Below, piece after piece: positions 15,832-21,784 of a stretch of 21,784 bases of DNA. Source of the DNA: CAZSBG01 sp964605145. GTDB taxonomy: Bacteria; Zhuqueibacterota; Zhuqueibacteria; Thermofontimicrobiales; Thermofontimicrobiaceae. Under the pieces are notes generated by a model. That model worked only from the letters and a program-made list of their open reading frames with translations. It was not told the origin of the DNA and did not search any database. The stretch's first letter is position 1. Each line of letters starts with the position of its first letter. The stretch spans positions 1 through 21,784 of the forward strand of contig CAZSBG010000105.1 of NCBI GenBank assembly GCA_964605145.1, read 5' to 3'. The position numbers and the translations under genes are program-made.

Positions 15832-15869
15832 AGTGTCAGATATTTTTTGCTGAAAGATAATGTTTTCTA

Positions 15870-15899
15870 TTTATACGATGAAAAAAGTAAAAATGTCCA
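15870..15899 (-). promoter_or_regulatory. Promoter candidate of the TPR-barrel-prmA operon
   Basis: Minus-strand TGGACA (15894-15899) and TATAAA (15870-15875) are separated by 18 nt. They lie just beyond the stop codon of the lipid kinase gene and give a leader of about 30 nt. This suggests the TPR operon is transcribed apart from the kinase gene, although read-through is possible since no terminator is visible between them. Confidence 0.5.
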
Positions 15900-15902
15900 T
15901 CA

Positions 15903-16799
15903 TTAGAAATTTATGTCATTTACAATCACTTTTAAGGCTCTGGGAAGCATGGTTACAGTCAAAGATTTTTTTCCATCATAAACTTCGCCGTCAAGAGTGT
16001 ATGGAGCAGGAAATTCCCGGGTAATTTCAAATTTAGTGGCCCTGTAAATTTGTGTGTACGGTGTTTTGTGAATATTTCCGGTGAAAAGAGTTGGTAAATA
16101 ATACACCGTTTCCACCAGGTTTGTTTGTTGAATAATTGCAAGGTCCAGCAACCCGTCGTCCGGTTTGGCATTGGGCGCAATGATGGCGTTGTTGCCGTAC
16201 TGCTTGATGTTCGCGATGGCGACAACCAGCGCGTTCGTTCGAATGACCTTGTTATCAAATTTGATGGTGTACTGGGGCGCGTGGTATCGAAAAAATTCAG
16301 TTAATCCCGCGAAATAATATGGCGCAGGACCTCTGATTTTGCCATCTTCGAATTTTTTCCCGACAATTGCGTCAAAACCGAGGCCGGCAATGACGAAAAA
16401 ATATCGATCTCCAATTTGCCCCACGTCGACGCATCGATCTTGTCCCACGGTAATCATTCTGGCCGCGCGACGAATCATCAACGGAATGCCAAGTCCTCGT
16501 GCAAAACCATTGCCTGAGCCAAGCGGAATGATTCCGAGTGAGGTCTCGGAATTAACAAGGCCGGAAGCGGTTTGGTTTACTGTGCCGTCTCCGCCAATGG
16601 CAACCACAATGTCATATCCCTTGTCAACAGCATCACAGGATAACTCAAACGCATGATTTTTCCCCTGGGTGATTTTGAAATCATAACGGCACAAATTACC
16701 TGGAAAATAATATTCAATCGCTTTTTTAATGTATTGAACCGGATGAATGATCCCGGATTTTGGATTGAAAATGAATCTAATTCTTTTACCTTTGTTCAT
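15903..16799 (-). CDS. Diacylglycerol kinase family lipid kinase (YegS/DgkB-like)
   Basis: A 298-residue soluble or membrane-associated lipid kinase that transfers phosphate from a nucleotide to a lipid such as diacylglycerol, recycling it to phosphatidic acid, or phosphorylates a related lipid or sphingoid base. Motifs: NPKSG (12-16), the catalytic-domain signature IGGDGTVNQTASGL (68-81, GGDGT at 69-73), PLGSGNGFARGLGIP (92-106) and, in the C-terminal beta domain, DDGLLDL (214-220) and LDGEVYD (269-275). The length is usual for the family. There is no transmembrane segment, so it is not the small integral DgkA. The ribosome binding site is weak (AAAG). It lies 71 nt upstream of the TPR gene. 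The exact lipid cannot be told from sequence. Confidence 0.93.
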   Translation of the reverse strand: MNKGKRIRFIFNPKSGIIHPVQYIKKAIEYYFPGNLCRYDFKITQGKNHAFELSCDAVDKGYDIVVAIGGDGTVNQTASGLVNSETSLGIIPLGSGNGFARGLGIPLMIRRAARMITVGQDRCVDVGQIGDRYFFVIAGLGFDAIVGKKFEDGKIRGPAPYYFAGLTEFFRYHAPQYTIKFDNKVIRTNALVVAIANIKQYGNNAIIAPNAKPDDGLLDLAIIQQTNLVETVYYLPTLFTGNIHKTPYTQIYRATKFEITREFPAPYTLDGEVYDGKKSLTVTMLPRALKVIVNDINF

Positions 16800-17174
16800 A
16801 AAGTGGCTTTCATACGTTAGTAGTCGTTCATTGGTTGATGTTTTCTAAAAATTACATTCATTGATTTAGTAGGTTGCCATTAAACAGTCGATTCTTTGAC
16901 GATAACGGCAATTGTCAAATTGATTCAACAAATTGGAGCAAGGAAATCGTTTAGAAGATATTAACGAAAAAACAGGAAAAATGATTCGTGATATTGTTGA
17001 TTATCCGATTTAGAGAAGTGTGATGTCTTTGAAATCGTGATACCAGACAAACAAAATTAATTATCCCTGCACCAAAAGTCAAGAAAAAATTAATAAACGT
17101 ATAAACATTTTTTAAATAGTAAACTGAGCACGGTAAGATAAATGATTGGCTGGAAGTATTTGTAGTTCGATTGA
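16800..17174. other. Gene-free region of 375 nt
   Basis: I see no supported gene. It holds the upstream region of the lipid kinase and the 3' side of the response regulator. A perfect 6-bp inverted repeat TTTGAC/GTCAAA (16895-16900 and 16914-16919), with a minus-strand TTGACA in it, could be part of the lipid kinase promoter, but the -10 partner is poor (AGAATC at 17 nt). The rest is AT-rich with no clear structure. Confidence 0.5.
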
Positions 17175-17567
17175 TTACACGGCTTCCTGAATTCCAAGGC
17201 TGGATTGGATTTTTTCCTGCAATTCGTTTATGTTGAATGGTTTACAAATAAAACCACTGGCGCCATTATTCATCATGTCCATTATTTTGGATGTGTCAAC
17301 AAATCCGGAAATGATGAGAACCGGGCATTTTCCGTTTGGGTCGAGTTCTCGTATTTCATTTAAAGCCTGAAATCCATCCATGTCCGGCATCTTGACATCC
17401 AGGAAAATGAGGTCGGGTTGAACTTCACGAAATTTTTCGATACCTGTAATGCCATTTATACCGAATTCAACATGGAAGCCCGATGCTTCGAGCATCCACT
17501 TGAATAATTCACGAATTTCTTTATCATCGTCGATTACCAGTATGGTCGTTTGTTTGTTCATAGACAT
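17175..17567 (-). CDS. Single-domain response regulator (CheY-like)
   Basis: A 130-residue protein consisting only of a receiver domain. The acidic pocket is DDD (13-15), the phospho-acceptor is Asp57 in IFLDVKMPDMDG, the switch Ser87 is in IISGF and the conserved Lys109 is in CKPF. There is no DNA-binding or enzymatic output domain, so it acts by protein-protein contact or as a phosphate shuttle. The start at 17567 could instead be the ATG at 17561. The leader contains a terminator-like hairpin at 17606-17642, so expression may depend on read-through or on a promoter I cannot see. It sits between the small 67-residue ORF and the lipid kinase, downstream of the hybrid kinase on the same strand, and is a natural member of the same phosphorelay. 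Confidence 0.93.
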   Translation of the reverse strand: MSMNKQTTILVIDDDKEIRELFKWMLEASGFHVEFGINGITGIEKFREVQPDLIFLDVKMPDMDGFQALNEIRELDPNGKCPVLIISGFVDTSKIMDMMNNGASGFICKPFNINELQEKIQSSLGIQEAV

Positions 17568-17605
17568 TCAATTACATCTCTTGATTAGCGTGATTAAATC
17601 AAACG

Positions 17606-17642
17606 GAATAAGAAAAGGCAGCGGACCAATGTCCACTGCCTT
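17606..17642 (-). terminator. Terminator-like hairpin in front of the response regulator
   Basis: On the minus strand AAGGCAG/CTGCCTT (7 bp), one mismatch and GGAC/GTCC (4 bp) close a 4-nt loop. The descending arm runs into TTTTCTTATT. This is the classic shape of a Rho-independent terminator. It lies 39 nt before the response regulator ATG and is the second such structure after the small ORF. Confidence 0.65.
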
Positions 17643-17689
17643 AAAGCTGATCTACCTGACTCCTGCCCAAGAGTCAATGAGGTCCAGAT

Positions 17690-17756
17690 AAAAAAAGAAG
17701 GGAGGTAATAGAAAACTCACCAAAATATTTGTTTTATCCTATAGAGGCCTCCTTTC
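17690..17756 (-). terminator. Long hairpin with U-tract downstream of the small ORF
   Basis: On the minus strand GAAAGGAGG (17748-17756) pairs with CCTCCCTTC (17697-17705) except for one mismatch, and inner helices ATAG/CTAT and AAAAC/GTTTT (17708-17716 with 17731-17742) continue the stem. A run of seven T follows (17690-17696). It begins 43 nt past the stop codon of the 67-residue ORF, so it is a likely terminator for that transcript. The long multi-part stem is unusual for a simple terminator. Confidence 0.5.
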
Positions 17757-17798
17757 GCTTTGATTGAAAATTACCGTAGGAGATTGATATATATATGG

Positions 17799-18002
17799 TT
17801 ATACTAAAACATATTCCTTAACTTTTAGCGGTTCTCTGTCCGTCTGTTGAGTCTGTTCATCACAAACATGATTATCTGAAAGACAGCAATTATATTTATT
17901 TTCAATGTCCATGTTTTCTTCAATCGTTTTATTTATATTGTTCAGGAGAAACGCTAATCCATGTACACCGCGAATTTGTTTATAATTTCCATAAACAACC
18001 AT
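17799..18002 (-). CDS. Small protein of unknown function, 67 residues
   Basis: I do not recognise this protein. The start at 18002 is chosen because GGAG lies 7 nt upstream; frames from 18050 or 18029 are open but lack a ribosome binding site. The sequence starts MVVYGNYKQIRGVHGLAFLL, then NNINKTIEEN, and ends with a polar part holding three Cys (CC in KYNCCLSD, and NHVCDE) and a tail rich in Lys and Val. There is no signal peptide or transmembrane segment. The gene has a possible sigma-54 promoter about 170 nt upstream, a structured leader, and a terminator-like hairpin downstream, so it looks like a self-contained transcription unit between a hybrid kinase and a response regulator. It could be a small regulator or a spurious ORF in a non-coding RNA locus. 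Confidence 0.45.
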   Translation of the reverse strand: MVVYGNYKQIRGVHGLAFLLNNINKTIEENMDIENKYNCCLSDNHVCDEQTQQTDREPLKVKEYVLV

Positions 18003-18033
18003 TAGTTTTCTCCGCAATGATTTGTATGACATT

Positions 18034-18102
18034 GAAAGGAAAGGCATCATTAATCAATTGGCTGCTACTCCCAAAGATGCTCACCACGACGCCTTCCCTT
18101 TC
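18034..18102. repeat. Inverted repeat, 11 of 12 bp, in the leader of the small ORF
   Basis: GAAAGGAAAGGC at 18034-18045 and GCCTTCCCTTTC at 18091-18102 are complementary at 11 of 12 positions around a 45-nt loop. In the minus transcript the structure ends 31 nt before the ATG at 18002 and would contain the alternative start codons at 18050. It could be a regulatory leader stem or part of an RNA gene. Confidence 0.45.
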
Positions 18103-18173
18103 AAAACCAATAAGGATGAGGACCAACATGAAAAATATACCAAAACATCAAACCTGATCGCACTTAAGCATTG

Positions 18174-18189
18174 AGCAAATTGCAGGCCA
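18174..18189 (-). promoter_or_regulatory. Sigma-54-type promoter candidate
   Basis: Minus-strand TGGCCTGCAATTTGCT fits the -24/-12 consensus TGGCACG-N4-TTGCW: the GG and GC pairs have exactly the required spacing, the TTGCW part matches fully, and only two bases of the -24 part differ. Transcription would start near 18163 and run through the inverted repeat into the 67-residue ORF. No enhancer-binding activator gene is in the window. Confidence 0.4.
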
Positions 18190-18396
18190 AAGATGGCGCA
18201 TTCAGAATACCACATTTAGAATTATGGTAAAGTTATTGATAATATTGTAAATATAGAATATATCATGCCGGCGGGTACTAATAAAATCATTTACTTTAGG
18301 AGGAGAGATTTCCTCAGTTAGGGAATGATTTCCATAGAAGAAATCCCATATTTCGATATGAAATTGGGATCAATAAGAGGTTTAGTATCCAGCCCC

Positions 18397-18443
18397 AAAA
18401 AAAAATGTGGATGAAGCGGGAACTGAAGTTTTCTATTCCATCC
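18397..18443 (-). terminator. Candidate terminator of the hybrid kinase gene
   Basis: On the minus strand GGAT, a bulged G, then GAA pairs with TTCATCC across a 20-nt loop, and ACA plus nine T residues follow (18397-18405). It starts 33 nt after the kinase stop codon. The stem is short but the T-run is the longest in the window. Confidence 0.5.
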
Positions 18444-18475
18444 GGGAAGACATGCTACTGAATTATTTTTAACTG

Positions 18476-21337
18476 TCAGCTTTCAACCCGACACACATCC
18501 AATATGGCTTCTTTCAAATCTTCGAAAGAAAATGGTTTATTCAGATAACGGCACGTGTGGGTGTGCAGAAAATGAAACGCATCAGGACTGTCCGAATCAC
18601 CGGTGGTAAAAATCATTCGCCGCTGTAGTTCCGGCGCTGTTCTTCCAATGATGTCGAAAAGGATTTCCCCGGTAATTCCGGGCATTCTCAAATCGGAAAT
18701 AATTACCTCGTAATCATTCGTTTTCACTTTCTTCAAAGCAGTGGCTCCATTTTGAGCTACGTCGACCTGATGGCCTTCCCTGGTAAGATACCGATGCAAT
18801 AAATCGATGATGGTCTGTTCATCGTCGATGATCAGGATTCGTTTTTCCTGTATGTTGATATTTTTGATGGCAGGTATATGAGGTTTATGATCCGGGCTCC
18901 TTTTCGTCATGGGAAGTTGTATATTAAAACAAGCGCCCCCGTTCGGTAGATTTTTGGCTGATATATGTCCCTCGTGATTGTCGACAATTCCGTAACAAAT
19001 GCTCAGACCGAGGCCTGTGCCTTCTCCGGTACCTTTTGTTGTGAAAAATGGGTCAAAAATTTTCGAGATAATGGATTTAGGGATTCCGCTGCCATTATCC
19101 GAAATTGAGATGAGTACTTCGTCCGATTTAAGGTCACTACAAATGGTGATGATGCGTTTCCCTGATTTTTTTAAGAGCGCCTGGTACGCGTTGGTGAAAA
19201 TATTTAAAAATACCTGTTGAAACTGGTGAAAATCAATGAAGAGTTCAGGGATGGCAGAATTATATTTTTTCATGATGTGGATGTCATCTTTTCTGAACTG
19301 AAAAGAATGAAGGTCCAGTACAGAGTTGATGACATCATGAATATCTGTCCAGGTTTTTTCCGGTGTATGTTTGCGGGCAAAGGTGAGCAAATTTTCGACA
19401 ATTTTGTGGCAGCGGTAACCTTGCTTGTAAATGATGTCAAGATCACTTTGAATTTTATTCAAATCTATTTCATCTACCAGCAATTTCGAAAGCCCCATTA
19501 TGCTGGACAGCGGATTGTTCAACTCATGCGCGACACCGGAGACAAGTTGCCCAATCGCAGACAATTTTTCTGATTGCAGTAACTGAGATTCCAGTTGTTT
19601 TATTTCAGTAATATCCACAAAAACAGACAGTGAGCCGCGAAAATTATTTCCATCAAATAAAGGATGGCAGCTTATCTGAACGACAGTCTGATGATGCGGA
19701 TTACCGATCAGCGTCGCTTCAAAGCGACACGGCTGGTTCGACCTGATCAATTCTTTTTGGTTTTGGATTGAATCATGATATTCGCTTGTCACCAGATCGG
19801 TGAGTTTTTTTTCATAAATTTCTTTTTGGCGAAGATTTACCAGTTTTTCCATTTTGGGATTTGAAAAAACGATCTCACCTTTTTCGTTTTCAATAATAAT
19901 GCCCTCTTCGAGACTTTGGACAATATTTTCATTGAAATCCTTTAACTGCTTGACTTGTTCGAAAAGATGAGCTTTGTCAATCGCAGTGCTCACCTGGTCG
20001 CTGATGGCCTTCAGCAAAATTTTATCGTCATTTGTGAACGAGGTCTTTTCGATGGATGCTAAATCGATTATCCCGATGATCCTGTTTTTGCAAGTAATGG
20101 GAACACTGATGAAGGATTTGTATGAGTCTTTCGATGGTGGTGAATGGTCCAGGTTGTATTTGTAATGGCGGCTGTTTTCGATGGAATGCAAAAAATCATT
20201 ATTATCGATACTTTTCAATTGGGTGAATACGGTGTCCGGAATGCAGTAGTCATAAACTGCTTCAAACGAGTTCGATTCCTGCTCAAAAATGAAAATAGCC
20301 CCGCTTGTTGCTTTAACGTAGGTCACAATTTTCATTAATATTGAATTCAGGATTTCGTCAATATTCAGGCTGCTGTTAATAATTTCGGAACTGATTCGAA
20401 GATTTTCTGAAAATTCCCTGGCTTTTTTCTCTTCGATCAGCAGTAAATTTCTTTCAATGACAACAACAATCTGGTTCAATAAAGAATCGAAAATATTTTT
20501 ATCGGTTTGAGTTAGTGGGCGTCCTCCGGTAATAAAAAGGCCAATAAGTTTTTGTTTTAATTTTAAACCATAAATATACAGATGCTTATTTTTTAAATGA
20601 TTGTTATATAATTTCGTAAACTCGGAACCGACGATTTCATCGAAAGAAACCGGGTATTTTTTAGCCTTGATAAAAAAATCGATAAATGAATCGCTCAATA
20701 AATGGTTTGTCAAGTGTTCATGAATATCCTTATCAAAACCCTGGCAGAAGATATTTTCAACTTCTCCGGATAGACTTTCATTTAAAAAAATCGCGCCGTA
20801 ATTCAGTTTCATCATCTTCAGAATTTTTGATAAGGAATCATTAATTAAAGCTGAAAATGGTTTGGGCTTATTGAGTGTGGATGAGATTTGATACAGGATG
20901 TTCAATGTTTTGTTTTGTTTGACCAGTTGGTCTTTCATTTTTTGTTGGGCTATCGTGAGGAGATGTTTTTCAATGGCCTTTTTGATGATCAATGGTAATG
21001 TGATGAGATATCCGGTCGATTTGACAATATAATCGTAAGCGCCGTCCTTCATGGCTTGAACGGCAACTTTTTCATCGCCCTGGCCGGTAATCATAATTAC
21101 CGCAATATTAATGTTCGATTGATTGATTTTTTTTAGAATGGAAAGTCCGTTACAATCGGGCAAAATATAATCTAACAGTAAAATATCATGATGGTTGGCT
21201 TGAATTTGTTCTAAACAGCTTTTTCCATTTGATGTTATTTTGACACTGCAGTTAAAATTTTTCTCTAAAATGGATTTACTTAATTCGGCATGATCCGGAT
21301 TATCTTCTGCAATTAAAATCCTGGGGGTTTCTTCCAT
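18476..21337 (-). CDS. Hybrid sensor histidine kinase REC-GAF-GAF-PAS-HisKA-HATPase-REC
   Basis: Residue numbers count from the ATG at 21367; I prefer the ATG at 21337 (residue 11), since the longer start has no usable ribosome binding site. The order is: receiver 1 (16-130, Asp66, Lys116 followed by Ser instead of Pro), GAF-like domain (about 155-310), second GAF-like domain (about 325-470), PAS (about 475-590), dimerisation domain with phospho-accepting His614 in GVAHELNNPLSS, ATPase with NIFTNAYQAL, SDNGSGIP and GTGEGTGLGLSI (to about 820), and receiver 2 (842-960, Asp892, Lys944). There are no transmembrane segments, so it is a cytoplasmic kinase, probably sensing a small molecule or a partner through the GAF/PAS domains and an incoming phosphoryl through receiver 1. 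It has no HPt domain, so output from receiver 2 needs a separate HPt protein; two are encoded at 7018-7777. Confidence 0.95.
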   Translation of the reverse strand: MEETPRILIAEDNPDHAELSKSILEKNFNCSVKITSNGKSCLEQIQANHHDILLLDYILPDCNGLSILKKINQSNINIAVIMITGQGDEKVAVQAMKDGAYDYIVKSTGYLITLPLIIKKAIEKHLLTIAQQKMKDQLVKQNKTLNILYQISSTLNKPKPFSALINDSLSKILKMMKLNYGAIFLNESLSGEVENIFCQGFDKDIHEHLTNHLLSDSFIDFFIKAKKYPVSFDEIVGSEFTKLYNNHLKNKHLYIYGLKLKQKLIGLFITGGRPLTQTDKNIFDSLLNQIVVVIERNLLLIEEKKAREFSENLRISSEIINSSLNIDEILNSILMKIVTYVKATSGAIFIFEQESNSFEAVYDYCIPDTVFTQLKSIDNNDFLHSIENSRHYKYNLDHSPPSKDSYKSFISVPITCKNRIIGIIDLASIEKTSFTNDDKILLKAISDQVSTAIDKAHLFEQVKQLKDFNENIVQSLEEGIIIENEKGEIVFSNPKMEKLVNLRQKEIYEKKLTDLVTSEYHDSIQNQKELIRSNQPCRFEATLIGNPHHQTVVQISCHPLFDGNNFRGSLSVFVDITEIKQLESQLLQSEKLSAIGQLVSGVAHELNNPLSSIMGLSKLLVDEIDLNKIQSDLDIIYKQGYRCHKIVENLLTFARKHTPEKTWTDIHDVINSVLDLHSFQFRKDDIHIMKKYNSAIPELFIDFHQFQQVFLNIFTNAYQALLKKSGKRIITICSDLKSDEVLISISDNGSGIPKSIISKIFDPFFTTKGTGEGTGLGLSICYGIVDNHEGHISAKNLPNGGACFNIQLPMTKRSPDHKPHIPAIKNINIQEKRILIIDDEQTIIDLLHRYLTREGHQVDVAQNGATALKKVKTNDYEVIISDLRMPGITGEILFDIIGRTAPELQRRMIFTTGDSDSPDAFHFLHTHTCRYLNKPFSFEDLKEAILDVCRVES

Positions 21338-21784
21338 GATGATGTCGGCCTGGTGTTTGAATTTCATTCCATGAAAACTGTACTGAATTGACTGTCCTGG
21401 TGCGATTTATCCGTATATGCAATGGTGTTATAACATTTTAATATTAATTGAATTAATTGGATTAATAATCATTTGAAATGAGTAATCAAGTATGCAGAGT
21501 GTCATAATAGGTATATCTCATAAACATAATAAATATAATGGAAATAACTTACGAATCAAGAAAATTCGATAAATTTACTAAATATTAATTTATTCATAAA
21601 GTTACGTTAAATTAACTTCTGAGATTCAAGAGAAAACAAATTGGAATTTGCCAACAGTTCAGTTTTAACAGATTTTCTTGCTCAAACTGAAATATTTCCT
21701 TGATTTAATTGTGATTAGTTATTATATTTTCGTAACCATTCAGGTGATTGATAATATAAGAAAAAGATTTGAATAACCTTAGCA
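21338..21784. other. Upstream region of the hybrid kinase, no gene seen
   Basis: This AT-rich 447-nt stretch to the window edge shows no coding frame. Besides the promoter candidate it carries a perfect 8-bp inverted repeat TTCAGTTT/AAACTGAA (21658-21665 and 21684-21691) with an 18-nt spacer, about 100 bp upstream of the -35 box. The area 21440-21470 is a run of overlapping TTAAT/ATTAA palindromes. Confidence 0.5.
21532..21559 (-). promoter_or_regulatory. Promoter candidate of the hybrid kinase gene
   Basis: Minus-strand TTGATT (21554-21559) and TATATT (21532-21537) are 16 nt apart. This is the best pair in the region and would give a leader of about 190 nt. In DNA this AT-rich such matches are partly expected by chance. 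Confidence 0.35.

Larger units (their letters stand above)
18003..18475. other. Intergenic region of 473 nt with RNA-like structure
   Basis: No gene of normal length is supported here. The region holds the presumed kinase terminator (18397-18443), a sigma-54-type promoter match (18174-18189), a long inverted repeat (18034-18102), a plus-strand open frame of 50 codons beginning with TTG (18022-18174) and the strong ribosome-binding-like sequence AGGAGGAGAG near 18299-18308 on plus with no start codon at the right distance. The density of signals is higher than in the other gaps. Confidence 0.5.

Noticed and set aside
16895..16919. TTTGAC/GTCAAA as the lipid kinase promoter
   Set aside because: The -35 is good but the -10 at 17 nt is AGAATC and no alternative spacing is better, so it is recorded only within the gene-free region.
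18299..18354. Plus-strand short ORF after AGGAGGAGAG
   Set aside because: The nearest ATG (about 18331) is too far from the purine-rich sequence and yields only 29 residues ending in a run of Lys from the T-run of the opposite terminator.

Overview
The window is a stretch of a Gram-negative chromosome of moderate to low GC. The TonB-dependent receptor with an N-terminal carboxypeptidase-like regulatory domain, the lamin-tail-type lipoproteins, the very long TPR protein beside an outer-membrane barrel, and the rich multi-domain signalling proteins point to the Fibrobacterota-Chlorobiota-Bacteroidota (FCB) superphylum. A Calditrichota or KSB1-like lineage fits best. This is inferred from protein style only; there is no rRNA or other phylogenetic marker except prmA. 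I see no tRNA, rRNA, CRISPR array, insertion sequence or phage gene.

Region 1 (about 1-6935, minus strand): a four-gene outer-membrane operon read right to left. It encodes a TonB-dependent receptor, two tandem paralogous lipoproteins with a CarboxypepD_reg-like N-terminus and a lamin-tail-like core (DUF4876-like), and a second outer-membrane barrel. Gaps are 18, 13 and 37 nt. A near-consensus promoter with a structured leader lies in front. The layout looks like an import system in which surface lipoproteins serve one TonB transporter; the substrate cannot be read from the sequence.

Region 2 (7018-9811): two small stand-alone histidine phosphotransfer (HPt) proteins on minus, then a divergent fold-type II PLP threonine/serine dehydratase on plus, with a 26-bp palindrome in the intergenic space. 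A convergent exported DUF4390-like protein follows. A 441-nt gene-free stretch comes next. It holds one copy of a 39-nt repeat whose other copy, in opposite orientation, lies at the left edge of the window about 10 kb away.

Region 3 (10253-16799, minus): a lipid kinase of the diacylglycerol kinase family, a 1003-residue exported TPR protein, a plugless TonB-receptor-like barrel whose ATG directly abuts the TPR stop codon, and prmA. The TPR protein and barrel are probably one envelope module with its own promoter.

Region 4 (17175-21784, minus): a single-domain CheY-like response regulator, an unrecognised 67-residue protein, and a large hybrid histidine kinase (REC-GAF-GAF-PAS-HisKA-HATPase-REC). 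The kinase has no HPt domain, so the two HPt proteins of region 2 are natural partners for a split phosphorelay. The spaces between these genes are unusually structured: two stacked minus-strand terminator-like hairpins, a long inverted repeat, and a well-spaced sigma-54-type promoter match in front of the 67-residue ORF. This is the least explained part of the window.
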